The notes under the pieces: model-generated
The model's input: only the letters and a program-made list of their open reading frames with translations
Told to the model about the DNA's origin: nothing
Database searches by the model: none
Shown: positions 27,969 through 35,980 of the stretch, piece by piece
Numbering within the stretch: position 1 is the stretch's first letter
Layout: every line of letters begins with the position of its first letter
Position numbers and translations under genes: made by a program
IMG/VR virus record: IMGVR_UViG_3300045738_000171
Location: 1 to 35,980 of that record
Strand: one strand, 5' to 3'
DNA: 35,980 bases
Source of the DNA: a virus

Positions 27969-28223
27969 TTAAAATTCAATAAGCGTAACGCTGCAACCCG
28001 ACACCGTAGCTAATGCGTCAGCCGCTTCGACTGTTCCATGTCCTTGGCTGTCGTATGCTTCCTTGAGTAGCCCAGCACCTAAAGCCGCCGCACATCCAGC
28101 CAATGGGTTTCCCGTGATTTCTGTGACGACTGCTGAGATAGTAGCGCCCACAACGAAATGACTGACCTTATCCTGAGCGCATCCGGCGGTGAGTATTAAG
28201 AGGGATGCTGCTAAAAGCTTCAC
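27969..28223 (-). CDS. Small lipoprotein (YfiM/DUF2279-like)
   Basis: 84 residues with signal peptide and lipobox (MKLLAASLLILTAGC, Cys15). The body DKVSHFVVGATISAVVTEIT and GHGTVEAADALATVSGC resembles the YfiM/DUF2279 group of small phage and bacterial lipoproteins (HFxxGAxxS pattern). May be a lysis accessory or superinfection exclusion lipoprotein; inference from context. Overlaps the upstream gene (ATGA). Confidence 0.6.
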   Translation of the reverse strand: MKLLAASLLILTAGCAQDKVSHFVVGATISAVVTEITGNPLAGCAAALGAGLLKEAYDSQGHGTVEAADALATVSGCSVTLIEF

Positions 28224-28471
28224 GGCAATTCACGAGCAGCTTTAGCCGCTGCGAAGTCCAGCTTAACCTGTGCAGTCCATGTGGCCGTGGCGATTGCTTG
28301 CACCTTTGGGGACTGTGTTGCTGCATCTTCGTCAGGCTGAATAACATGCCTGTGATATGAGCGTGAGATTTCTACTCCGTCACGTTCAATCACGGTGGCA
28401 GTACGGATTTGGATTGTACCGTCTGCCATGATTTCGATGCGGTCTTCTTCTGTGCGTTCTGTAAGTGCCAT
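28220..28471 (-). CDS. Conserved-type protein next to tail fibre genes
   Basis: 83 residues: MALTERTEEDRIEIMADGTI, RTATVIERDGVEISRSYHRH and a C-terminal ATWTAQVKLDFAAAKAA helix. Proteins with this RTATVIERDGxEISRSYHRHV pattern are common beside fibre genes in marine phages; role unknown, possibly a fibre chaperone. AGGAG upstream. Confidence 0.7.
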   Translation of the reverse strand: MALTERTEEDRIEIMADGTIQIRTATVIERDGVEISRSYHRHVIQPDEDAATQSPKVQAIATATWTAQVKLDFAAAKAARELP

Positions 28472-28496
28472 TTTCTAGGCTCCTTTATTAAATGTC

Positions 28497-28520
28497 TATT
28501 CTAAGAATCCACTTAGAATA
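28497..28520. terminator. Nine-base-pair stem-loop between fibre gene and lysis genes
   Basis: TATTCTAAG and CTTAGAATA form a perfect AT-rich stem with a six-base loop in the 63-base gap. There is no U-run afterwards in either direction, so it may be a weak terminator, an attenuator or an RNA processing site. Confidence 0.45.
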
Positions 28521-28534
28521 AGTAATCTTCTACG

Positions 28535-30118
28535 TTAAACTGAATATGTAACTGTTCCAAAGTATATGGAGTTAGCATCTGGGTCATTCATTGCAACCGT
28601 AGATGAATTGCTAACTGGCTGTTGACATCTTAATGATGAAGTGAGTACTTGCACAAACGGCTGAAGTGTAAATGGCGCATTGTACGGCACGAGTTTTCCG
28701 TAAGCATCTGAACTTGTATTTGCAAAAGGTATACCTGTGATGGACGGGTTTCCAGATGCCGTTCCTTTAGTAAATCCACTCAGTCTTATATCCCAATGAA
28801 GTGTGACCATTCTGCCAACTTTCGTATATCTACCAGTTTGTGTACTAAATGTAATGACTGAATCGCCGGGTGTTTCGTAGGTCATAACAGGTGTCCAAGT
28901 CCCAGTCTCATAGTCATCCAGCTTATTAGCCGCCGCAAAACCGCCTAACTGTATACTTGCCGCAGAAGGACCAAAGGTGAGGCACGAACTACCCGCTGAC
29001 ATTATGTATCCATTTTGGCCAGTTGCAGCATTAACCGTGATGCCGGATGCGTGAACGCCAACATGGTTGGTTGAGTAGTCCCCAGCGGCGGTTGTAGTCA
29101 AACTGCTAACACGCGCCTTGCCTGATACATGCAGTGGAACCGTAGGCGAACTCGTCCCGATCCCGACGTTGCCTGACGAGTCGATGCGCATACGTTCTGC
29201 AACAGAGCCGCCAGTAGGAGATGTTCCAAAGGTTAAATCGTCTTTTCCGTTTTGGTCGTCCGCTGGTCTAACTGTTCTTATGAATGCGCCGCCCCAGTTA
29301 CTGACACTTTCGTCTCTAAAGAAAATCTCGTTGCTAACATCTCCAGCGTCACCATTTACAGCTGACCCGTACATATGTAAAGTACCTGCTACTCCTCGCG
29401 TAGTGTTGCCGTCATTAATTTGAAGGTCAGCACTAGGCGAATTCGTCCCAATACCAAAGTTGCCCGACTTATCAACAGAAACCAAAGGTGCGTCAACATT
29501 AGTAGTGCCAATAACAAAGTTATCTGTCGCATCATCGTGACCGATAGTGTACTGCGCTACACCGTTATTGAAGAACTTAATCTCGGTGTCTGAACCCGTA
29601 GCCGCATCTAGTCTAATACGTGTATCGCCGGATGTTGCTTTTAGGTCAAGAACCTCGGCGGGGTCCATCCCGATCCCGACGTTGCCCGAACTGTCTACAG
29701 TTACCCGTGTAGTACCATTTGTAAGAAGATTAAGAGGCTTGCTTGTGAGTGAGCCAACCTGAAACGACGTGGGTGTGTCGTACACCATAGACTCACGTGA
29801 TCCCGCCCTGCCTAGCTCAATAGCCGCTACGTTAGTTCCGCTGGAGTTAATCATAAATGCAGTTTCACCAGATGCAGAACTTACGCCCATAGTTGTACCC
29901 GAATATGCTCGGCTGAAAACATCGGGTGACGAAGTGCCGATACCCACACTGCCAGTTGTGCTTAACGTGATGAGGTTCTGTGCAACAGCCTCGATCAATT
30001 CCGCCCGTGTCATGCGTTTGGTTTCTACGCCCGACGTATCAACAATCACGAACTCGTCATCGGTTGCAGAAGCTGCGCCTGTTAATGCTATGAGGTCTGA
30101 TATTTTTGAGTCAGCCAT
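28535..30118 (-). CDS. Tail fibre protein with GNVGIG repeats
   Basis: 527 residues. N-terminus MADSKISDLIALTGAASATD then FVIVDTSGVETKRMTRAEL, typical of phage fibre attachment domains, followed by four copies of a DSSGNVGIGTSSP-like repeat (near residues 58, 145, 215 and 315) that build a beta-helical shaft, and a C-terminal domain with DYETGTWTPVM, RYTKVGRMVTLHWDIRL and YVGTVTYSV-type end. No intramolecular chaperone (S74) is seen. Probably the receptor-binding fibre; ends the structural part of the late operon. Confidence 0.82.
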   Translation of the reverse strand: MADSKISDLIALTGAASATDDEFVIVDTSGVETKRMTRAELIEAVAQNLITLSTTGSVGIGTSSPDVFSRAYSGTTMGVSSASGETAFMINSSGTNVAAIELGRAGSRESMVYDTPTSFQVGSLTSKPLNLLTNGTTRVTVDSSGNVGIGMDPAEVLDLKATSGDTRIRLDAATGSDTEIKFFNNGVAQYTIGHDDATDNFVIGTTNVDAPLVSVDKSGNFGIGTNSPSADLQINDGNTTRGVAGTLHMYGSAVNGDAGDVSNEIFFRDESVSNWGGAFIRTVRPADDQNGKDDLTFGTSPTGGSVAERMRIDSSGNVGIGTSSPTVPLHVSGKARVSSLTTTAAGDYSTNHVGVHASGITVNAATGQNGYIMSAGSSCLTFGPSAASIQLGGFAAANKLDDYETGTWTPVMTYETPGDSVITFSTQTGRYTKVGRMVTLHWDIRLSGFTKGTASGNPSITGIPFANTSSDAYGKLVPYNAPFTLQPFVQVLTSSLRCQQPVSNSSTVAMNDPDANSIYFGTVTYSV

Positions 30119-30447
30119 TATTTAAATCCTTCTGCGTTATTCCGAATGCGTTTTTTGAATTGCGTTGGCGTTAGATTTGGGTTATTAACCCTGGCCAGCT
30201 TAAACACCTCAATAGCCAAAGCCCGAAGCAATGATCTGCCTTTATCTATCTGTGATACAAGTGCGTCTAGTTCAGCTTCAAGTTCAGCTTGTGTTGGGGT
30301 GTATGCAATCCAGTTTGCGCCATCCCAAGTGTCTAGTCCGTTGATAGGGGCTGGAACGCTGATAGCCCCATCGGGGGGTTCTGCCCCATCACCAAACCCA
30401 CCAAGGTATTTTCCGCTTTCATTAACGTAATGTTTAGTCGTACTCAT
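30118..30447 (-). CDS. Fibre-associated protein, possible fibre assembly chaperone
   Basis: 109 residues from ATG 30447, which overlaps the upstream stop (ATGA). N-terminal HYVNESGKYLGGFGDGAEPP and DTWDGANWI beta part is like the fibre-binding face of tail fibre assembly proteins (DUF4376-type); the C-terminal half is a helix (LEAELDALVSQIDKGRSLLR). It lies between two fibre genes. Confidence 0.65.
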   Translation of the reverse strand: MSTTKHYVNESGKYLGGFGDGAEPPDGAISVPAPINGLDTWDGANWIAYTPTQAELEAELDALVSQIDKGRSLLRALAIEVFKLARVNNPNLTPTQFKKRIRNNAEGFK

Positions 30448-31364
30448 GCCCACGCCCTCACATATAAATCCCATTTACTGTTAGTAAGATGTGCTTCTGT
30501 TCCACCACCCTTTTGACCAACAGTAAAGACCGTACCCGTATCTGTGAAATAAAAATAAACATTTGTAGCATCCCAACTCAGTGCGTTGAAGGCGTCGTAT
30601 GCAGCCGTGGTCGCAGACAGTGAGGCTTGGACCACGTCCCCGATAGAGTAACCACCATCAGCAGCGGTGCATTTTAGCCAGAAGGTTACCAACTGTGGTT
30701 CGACCCCCAAGCCGTGAGCCATTGTCGCCGTACTACTGGTGGTTATTGTCTGTCCTGTACTTTCGTAGGATAATGTGAAGACACTAAGAGCCTCAATAGC
30801 CGCCTTAACCCCAACAACATCAGGGAACTTGTCAGCACTCGTTCCCGCTTCCGCTTCGGCTATAGTGGCCTTTTCCACAATGCCCTTAACCGATGTAGTT
30901 GCATCTGGTTCATCACCCGTATTCGTTCCGCTAGTATTCGCGAGCCGTGTTTCCTCTGCGGCAATGTCTACACCGTCAACCGTTCCGGTAACTGTGATAT
31001 TACCAGTAACAGCTACATTACCAACAGTCGTAACAACACCAGTATTTGATATTGAAAGGATTGTTGCGCCAGCCGAACTTTTTAATGTAATACCAGCCGT
31101 TGATGCGGCCTGAATTATATTCGAACGAATTTCCCAACGATCATTTGTCAGGTCTATAGCGGCTATGGTAATCCATGCCGAGTTTGTATCATCGCGGATT
31201 TTCAATAAGTTCAGCGTGGTATCGTGCCAGAACTGGTAGGCAAACATCGTTGATGGTTCTGTTGCGCCGCTGTTATTCGATGCCAACGCTTGCAACGCGC
31301 CATTCAAATCCACCCTAGTATTGGGGAAGGTCTGGTTCGCAATTGTGAAATCATTCTGTGACAT
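30444..31364 (-). CDS. Tail fibre/tail-tip protein
   Basis: 306 residues. Opens MSQNDFTIANQTFPNTRVDL with FAYQFWHDTTLNLLKIRDDT, a widespread fibre N-domain; the middle has VTVTGNITVTGTVDG repeats, the end an EPQLVTFWLKCTAADGGYSI beta domain and SKWDLYVRAWA. It should sit between J-like tip and the distal fibre. Its ATG overlaps the J-like gene stop by one base. Confidence 0.8.
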   Translation of the reverse strand: MSQNDFTIANQTFPNTRVDLNGALQALASNNSGATEPSTMFAYQFWHDTTLNLLKIRDDTNSAWITIAAIDLTNDRWEIRSNIIQAASTAGITLKSSAGATILSISNTGVVTTVGNVAVTGNITVTGTVDGVDIAAEETRLANTSGTNTGDEPDATTSVKGIVEKATIAEAEAGTSADKFPDVVGVKAAIEALSVFTLSYESTGQTITTSSTATMAHGLGVEPQLVTFWLKCTAADGGYSIGDVVQASLSATTAAYDAFNALSWDATNVYFYFTDTGTVFTVGQKGGGTEAHLTNSKWDLYVRAWA

Positions 31365-34153
31365 TAAATAACTTTCCCGTATCCGCGTGCTATATAATCA
31401 AAGGTTCTGCTAATGCTCGCCGCTGCACTATCCTTGAAGTGGATTGTAAAGCCCGCCGCACTCTTGCTTGTAATATCATAATAATCGCCCGTTGTCATGC
31501 CTTGTGCAGAAATACCCACACCTAACAATGTTTTGAACGCTGGCGAGAATGTTATGATTTTAGCCCCTGCGCCCGAAACAACGTCAGCTTCGGCAATAAC
31601 TCTATCCGGCATATCGACAGAAACACTTAATGTGTTGATCTTTGGTCCCACATTGTTGGACGTTGTAGAAAGAACCGAGCGGAATTTCAAACCCCGTGCG
31701 CTAAAATCCCCAACCGTGAAGTCTTTCCATGCTGACCATGTAGGGCTTATCGTTGTGTCATCGTCAGTCAGTGCGACCTGCATTACGACATTCACATCGG
31801 TAAATTCGCCACCATCAAACAACCCTGCGCGGCTATCGAACAGACCTGTGGCCGCATCGAACAAATCACCCGTCGCATCGTCACGGATAAACTCCACATG
31901 AGCCTGAACGCGGCTTGTATACTTATCACCCAAATCAACCACCGTGGCGAAATCATATGTTCCGCTAGTCGGTGCAGTTGATGTGTCGGTTATTTTTAGC
32001 GTTCCGGTGTCAACGATCAGCCCTGATTTTGTCCCCGTAAACCCTGTGCTTTCCGTTACAGTTTGAACAGCGTTCAAGCCTTCCACCGCCGAGATGTTCG
32101 TAATGATGCTTGAAGGCGTGACGGATTCATTGCCAACCTTATCAACGGCCCTGATAAAATAAGTCCCGTCACGATACGGCAGAGCTATGCTGGTGGCTGG
32201 CCTTGGCACTTTAGGCGCTACCGTCGACGCTGCACTGTAAGCCCCGCCAGCGGTCACAGGGGCGTGTCTGATAACGTAATAGGATAAATCTAAATCAGTC
32301 ACAGCATCCCAAGTTAAATGCGCCATGCCGTTCAGAACATTGATGTCAAAATTCGTCACGTTGTTAGGCGGGTCAGCAAATGCCGTCACCAAATAATCAT
32401 CCGTCTGGCTCCAATCACCCCGCACGCCGAACGAGTTGATAGTTCTTGCACGAATATCGTATGTGGTATCTTCCACATCAAGCAATTCAAACCGCTTGCC
32501 TGACGCAACCCCTAAGTTTGTCCAATCACTATCGGCTGATTTCCGCGCTTGCACCTCGAATTGTTGCACAAAACCAGCTACCGACGATGTAACATCGACA
32601 ATCAAAACACCCAAAACCTTCTCGTTTATCGAGCGCAATTCGTTGGTGATGGCCGTTCCTGCCGCTGCGGTGATGAATGCGTCGGGCAGGTTGGTATTGT
32701 TTAACACGAACGCCGCTTCGTCCGCGCTCCAATCGAATACGCTGCTTGATATTTCGCGCAATATAAGTTCAACAGTCGGCTCGCCCTCCGCACTCATAAC
32801 GAATTTCCAACCAACACACTCAAACTCTTTTGTCGTCCATCCGAAACGCTCGTAAGTGAATTGGATGTTGTCCCCAGTTTCCACGTCGAAAGCACTCATA
32901 CCAAACACCGCTGTCACGGTTATCTGTTCGCGGTTTCTGTATAGAGAAATCTTGGCAATGCGTTGCGCCATAGCACCGGAACCAGTGAAGGGCAGATTCA
33001 AATCAGCCGCGTTTGCAAAACCATTATCTTCGGTCAAGAATGTTGCGCTTTCAATGGGCGGATAATCGGTTTCTTTCCAGTTTGTTTCTGCACCACTAAA
33101 CAAACCCCGCACCGAGTTGAAGTTTACCGAACGTGCGTGGCGTGGCGATACTTTAATGCTTGAACGCAGGTCATCTTCGTCTAACGTTTTAGTGGCTGCT
33201 GTATAAACGCCCGGAAACGCCTTCCATTCTCCTTGCCCGTAGATAAGATAACCCGCCATTGCCGCACTTAGGCTGGCGATAATCCCGCGCGGGGCTGTTG
33301 TGGTGGTAAATGAACCATTAACCGTGTATCGGTTTTCAGTGCCACCAGCGGCCAAGGACACGCTTTCATCACAAGCATTTGCGGCAACTGAGTAATTCGT
33401 ATCATCCACATTGTTGGCCTTTAAGCCATAACTTGATGTAATATAATCGCGCATACACAGCGCAGCATTGTCAGTCCATACTGTTAGTTCTGTGCGCGGG
33501 TCATATACTTTCTTGCCGCGAATTTTGGCCGTAATAACCGGAACGCCGCGAGGGAATGCATCACGATCAAATAAAAACCGCCCATATATATAGCAGATAC
33601 CGTTGCCAACGTGTGCGCTTGTCCATAACCCATCGCTTTCGGCCACAAGGTCCGCATCTGCTGTTGTTTGATCGCCAAGGTGGGTTTTAATGCGTGCTTT
33701 GCCCACCCATTTCGACGGTGCTGTTATCTCGCCGGAGCCGTCAAGCGTTAATGCTTCGTCATCAAAGTAGACTGTTTCGATTGCATCACATTCATGCCCT
33801 GCCATTGCAACGCATCTATGCATATATTTATTACCATCGGTCACTTCGTCGTAGAATATTGCCCCGCCAACGACGGTGCGCCCGTATATAATCGCATGTG
33901 GATTTGCCGCTCCGCGTGGATTGTTTTGATAACTCACGTCCACACTAGCTTTTGAGGTTGTAAGCGGTGAGCCACTTACTTTAGACGATGAAATCAAAAC
34001 CAGAGCAACCGCACCCACCGCTAAAGCTGCGCCAGAAACTGAAGTTAGCATAACAGCAGCTAGAGGCCCGTGTGTGCGCGGGTCGCGTAAAGCATGGCCT
34101 GCACTGAACCGTTGACCGTCTGTATGTCCACCATAAATCATACGTGCCACCAT
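31364..34153 (-). CDS. Host-specificity/tip attachment protein (J-like) with FN3 domains
   Basis: 929 residues. Hydrophobic N-terminal stretch GPLAAVMLTSVSGAALAVGA, then the J-like core (NPHAIIYGRTVVGGAIFYDE, YMHRCVAMAGHECDAIE, VTAVFGMSAFDVETGDNIQF). The C-terminal third has fibronectin-III-like domains (NVTNFDINVLNGMAHLTWDA; YYVIRHAPVTAGGAYS) and a final beta region with DYIARGYGKVI. It forms the tail tip hub and central fibre that touches the host. It overlaps the peptidase gene by 16 bases. Confidence 0.85.
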   Translation of the reverse strand: MVARMIYGGHTDGQRFSAGHALRDPRTHGPLAAVMLTSVSGAALAVGAVALVLISSSKVSGSPLTTSKASVDVSYQNNPRGAANPHAIIYGRTVVGGAIFYDEVTDGNKYMHRCVAMAGHECDAIETVYFDDEALTLDGSGEITAPSKWVGKARIKTHLGDQTTADADLVAESDGLWTSAHVGNGICYIYGRFLFDRDAFPRGVPVITAKIRGKKVYDPRTELTVWTDNAALCMRDYITSSYGLKANNVDDTNYSVAANACDESVSLAAGGTENRYTVNGSFTTTTAPRGIIASLSAAMAGYLIYGQGEWKAFPGVYTAATKTLDEDDLRSSIKVSPRHARSVNFNSVRGLFSGAETNWKETDYPPIESATFLTEDNGFANAADLNLPFTGSGAMAQRIAKISLYRNREQITVTAVFGMSAFDVETGDNIQFTYERFGWTTKEFECVGWKFVMSAEGEPTVELILREISSSVFDWSADEAAFVLNNTNLPDAFITAAAGTAITNELRSINEKVLGVLIVDVTSSVAGFVQQFEVQARKSADSDWTNLGVASGKRFELLDVEDTTYDIRARTINSFGVRGDWSQTDDYLVTAFADPPNNVTNFDINVLNGMAHLTWDAVTDLDLSYYVIRHAPVTAGGAYSAASTVAPKVPRPATSIALPYRDGTYFIRAVDKVGNESVTPSSIITNISAVEGLNAVQTVTESTGFTGTKSGLIVDTGTLKITDTSTAPTSGTYDFATVVDLGDKYTSRVQAHVEFIRDDATGDLFDAATGLFDSRAGLFDGGEFTDVNVVMQVALTDDDTTISPTWSAWKDFTVGDFSARGLKFRSVLSTTSNNVGPKINTLSVSVDMPDRVIAEADVVSGAGAKIITFSPAFKTLLGVGISAQGMTTGDYYDITSKSAAGFTIHFKDSAAASISRTFDYIARGYGKVI

Positions 34154-34560
34154 ATATCTGCTGAAATAATCGGGTTAAAAACCAGCCCGCCAACATCAAC
34201 GAACGCTGCTTTATTGTTTAGAGTAACACCCAAAGCGTAACCCGTGAACCCGTCGTCAATTTCGCGCGCAACGATAGAACCGCGCGGGGGAAAGCCCTCA
34301 CCACGCTTTAACCTAGTGTCCACCATATCCAAAGGCCCATCATAATCACCAGCCGCCAAACGCTGCCGGAAAAACTTCACTGCTTCTTTTGATGTTGATA
34401 CTTCTCCGCACCAATCATCGCAAAAACCCCTACTCGTCTGCGCTACAACCGCGCCATTTGCGAACGTGACGCAATCGTTGCCACCCCATTCAAAGGGCTT
34501 GTGACGATGCGCCTCTATATATTCGCCGAGCCTATATTCCCAGCCTTCCGCGCGTCTCAT
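34138..34560 (-). CDS. NlpC/P60-like tail peptidase (DUF6950 type)
   Basis: 140 residues from ATG 34560 (ATGA overlap with upstream stop, GGTGGAG before it); frame opens to 34572. KPFEWGGNDCVTFANGAV places the nucleophile Cys30 in the NlpC/P60-like motif. The usual His is not evident in GYALGVTLNNKAAFVDVGG, so catalysis is uncertain. In Rhodobacter-type transfer agents and phages a peptidase lies at this same place between the hub proteins and degrades cell wall on entry. Confidence 0.75.
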   Translation of the reverse strand: MRRAEGWEYRLGEYIEAHRHKPFEWGGNDCVTFANGAVVAQTSRGFCDDWCGEVSTSKEAVKFFRQRLAAGDYDGPLDMVDTRLKRGEGFPPRGSIVAREIDDGFTGYALGVTLNNKAAFVDVGGLVFNPIISADIWWHV

Positions 34561-35177
34561 TCTCCACCCCAATTTCTTAAATCGTCGCCAAGTGTGGCTA
34601 CAAAACTGAAGAAATCATCGCCGGGATAGCGGGATTTTTGACTCTGATCGGAATAGAACCGTTGAACTGGGCGATCTAATGTCGCTAGTTCATTTTCCAC
34701 AGCAACCGATATGATCGAGGTTCCGGCGCTTTCATCCATTTCCATTGCATCAATAAAGCCTGAAAACAGTATTGATGTGGATGACGAACCATTAAAGCCC
34801 CACCGCACCACGCAAGAACGGCCTTGGAATGGCTCCGAAAGGGCAAGCGATACAAGCGAGGATGGAACGCCCGAAAGTGTGACCGTCATTCCGCGCGATA
34901 CTACTTGCGAGGTTTCTTCAGCTTCCGAGACCCCCAACAAATTACCAACGCCAGTATATATTTGCGAGGTGGTTTGTTCTAGCAGAATGTTTGACCCGCT
35001 TTCTTGTAGCAGAGTATATCCGCTTTCAGTTAACAACGCATCGTGGATTGTATAATCGCCAATACCATTCCACATATATAGATTGCCGCTGTCGAACTCC
35101 ATTTCCACAAAGATCAGGGGTTCGAATACTTCGGCTTGCATTGCGTCCAGAAATGATTGGGGAACATTGCGGCCCAT
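34557..35177 (-). CDS. Tail-tip protein (DUF2163-like position) with TESG repeats
   Basis: 206 residues. NVPQSFLDAMQAEVFEPLIF then DSGNLYMWNGIGDYTI, a LLTESGYTLLQESGSNILLE repeat segment (about 48-67), FQGRSCVVRWGFN and LFSGFIDAMEMDESAG, ending RPVQRFYSDQSQKSRYPGDD. Fits the second tail-tip gene of the GTA-like series (gp13, DUF2163-like) by position and fold cues. The repeat unit recurs in the small head-cluster protein at 4801-5028. TAATG-type one-base overlap with its neighbour. Confidence 0.7.
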   Translation of the reverse strand: MGRNVPQSFLDAMQAEVFEPLIFVEMEFDSGNLYMWNGIGDYTIHDALLTESGYTLLQESGSNILLEQTTSQIYTGVGNLLGVSEAEETSQVVSRGMTVTLSGVPSSLVSLALSEPFQGRSCVVRWGFNGSSSTSILFSGFIDAMEMDESAGTSIISVAVENELATLDRPVQRFYSDQSQKSRYPGDDFFSFVATLGDDLRNWGGE

Positions 35178-35797
35178 TAGATAGCCTCCACAATACCAAA
35201 CGTAATTCCAAAAATAGAAGCGTTGTTAACAGACCAGTCCATAATGGGTTGGTCTAGCCTAAAGCGGCCCTTTGCGGCAGTCACAACCACCGTGGCGTTA
35301 TCTGCGGGGCTTTCGCGCAGGTTGGGCCATATGTCCACTGTAACCTCGCCAGAAGCGTTTGTGTCGGCATCCTTTACAACTTTATGAAGTCGCGTAGCTG
35401 AACCCGTCCAAAGCTGGATGAAATCGCCCGCCTTTAGATAACCTGTGGTGCTGACTGTTCCGCCGTCAATGGCCAGTGTGGACCCCGTTTGTGATGCGCC
35501 GAAAACAACAGGCGTGCCACCAGCCGAACCGCGAGGCGTTAAGGCTTCGGGCGGTGTCATTAGAAATGTTCCGTTACGCCCGTCAAGTTGCAATAAGAAC
35601 CCGATCCATTCTTCGGCACTGGCACGCTTCATAGGCGGCAAGGATATATCAGCCTCCCACCGTTGCCCTTGATGTCGTATGACTTGTTGAACGAATGTTG
35701 TAGGGGATTGCGTGAGAACGTCGGCACGAACTGCGCGCCAGTTTATATCCATCACGCCCGTGACGCTTGGGAATGTCAGTGGATAAGTTATCGTCAT
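35177..35797 (-). CDS. Tail-tip / distal tail protein
   Basis: 206 residues. MTITYPLTFPSVTGVMDINW start, VIRHQGQRWEADISLPPMKR then SAEEWIGFLLQLDGRNGTFL, GSTLAIDGG and YLKAGDFIQLWTGSATRLHK. This pattern occurs in alphaproteobacterial siphophages directly after the tape measure gene, the place of Dit or the GTA gp12 protein. ATG 35797 overlaps the preceding stop by four bases. Confidence 0.75.
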   Translation of the reverse strand: MTITYPLTFPSVTGVMDINWRAVRADVLTQSPTTFVQQVIRHQGQRWEADISLPPMKRASAEEWIGFLLQLDGRNGTFLMTPPEALTPRGSAGGTPVVFGASQTGSTLAIDGGTVSTTGYLKAGDFIQLWTGSATRLHKVVKDADTNASGEVTVDIWPNLRESPADNATVVVTAAKGRFRLDQPIMDWSVNNASIFGITFGIVEAI

Positions 35798-35980
35798 CCG
35801 AATGCCCCTCTGCGTTGTTCGTCTCGGATTGCGGCAAGCATCATATTTTTAAGCTGCGGAGAGCGCTTGGCTAAGATGCGGTCAAGGTCGCCTTCGCCTA
35901 TCGCGTTTATTGTTACGGTTTGATTCACCATCACGCTGTTGCTATTTGCTGCCCCGTTGGGAATAATTGTGCCGCTAACC
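35794..35980 (-). CDS. C-terminal end of a tail protein, probably the tape measure protein (partial)
   Basis: 61 codons open at the right edge, ending TGA 35794-35796. It reads VSGTIIPNGAANSNSVMVNQ, then VTINAIGEGDLDRILAKRSP and a basic helix ending RRGAFG. A tail-tip gene normally follows the tape measure gene, and the N-terminal part of a tape measure gene runs off the left edge in the same orientation, so the two are probably one gene. Direct joining of the edges puts a stop in frame, so some bases are missing between them. Confidence 0.65.
   Translation of the reverse strand, partial: VSGTIIPNGAANSNSVMVNQTVTINAIGEGDLDRILAKRSPQLKNMMLAAIRDEQRRGAFG

Noticed and set aside
1-35980. Direct in-frame closure of the tape measure gene across the two edges
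   Set aside because: Joining the edges reads AAA GGT TAG, a stop, so the edges cannot be adjacent as given.
1-35980. CRISPR array, tRNA genes, IS elements or Zorya-type nuclease partner genes
   Set aside because: No spaced repeats, cloverleaf, transposase or ZorC/ZorD/ZorE-like sequence was seen on either strand.

Overview
The window looks like an almost complete genome of a small, long-tailed double-stranded DNA phage (siphovirus, HK97-type head) or a very close prophage or metagenomic relative. The host is probably an alphaproteobacterium. This is inferred from the SbmA/BacA-family gene, the tail-tip gene series that resembles the Rhodobacter gene-transfer-agent order, and the DUF1376 and DUF3310 genes; no host sequence is present. 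I see no integrase, excisionase, tRNA, rRNA, CRISPR array or insertion sequence.

Layout. (1) Positions 12741 down to 1, minus strand: terminase small and large subunits, an HNH/AP2 endonuclease, portal, Mu F-like head protein, prohead protease, major capsid protein, several small structural proteins, head-tail connector set, major tail protein, tail assembly chaperone with a -1 frameshift fusion, and the N-terminal 553 codons of the tape measure protein. (2) Positions 17083 down to 12896, minus strand: a Cro-like regulator, a winged-helix protein, DUF1376 replication protein, a possible helicase loader, a DnaA domain IV-like mini protein, a Mom-like DNA modification protein, a nuclease and small unknowns, closed by an intrinsic terminator at 12813-12844. 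(3) Positions 17215 to 26413, plus strand: an early operon with single-strand annealing protein, DUF1367, SSB, HNH/DUF968 and many small coupled genes, then a metallophosphoesterase and an unusual membrane cassette (ClpP-like membrane protease, SbmA/BacA transporter, MotA/ExbB-like and MotB/ExbD-like stator pair, unknown membrane protein, ClpP, and a 31-residue membrane peptide). (4) Positions 35980 down to 26405, minus strand: the last 61 codons of what is probably the same tape measure gene, tail-tip proteins, J-like protein, fibres, and lysis genes (holin candidates, GH24 endolysin, Rz/Rz1-like spanins).

Because the left edge cuts the start of a tape measure gene and the right edge carries what reads as its end, the map makes most sense as a circle: one late operon running terS, head, tail, fibre, lysis (12741 to 1, then 35980 to 26405), converging with the end of the early plus-strand operon at 26405-26413. 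The two edges do not join in frame directly, so some bases of the tape measure gene are missing.

The most unusual part is 22452-26413. A proton-channel stator pair, a proton-motive-force-type peptide transporter fold and two ClpP-fold serine proteases are translationally coupled in one phage operon. I know of no described phage system with this composition. Gene density is very high; no stretch longer than about 160 bases lacks a gene.
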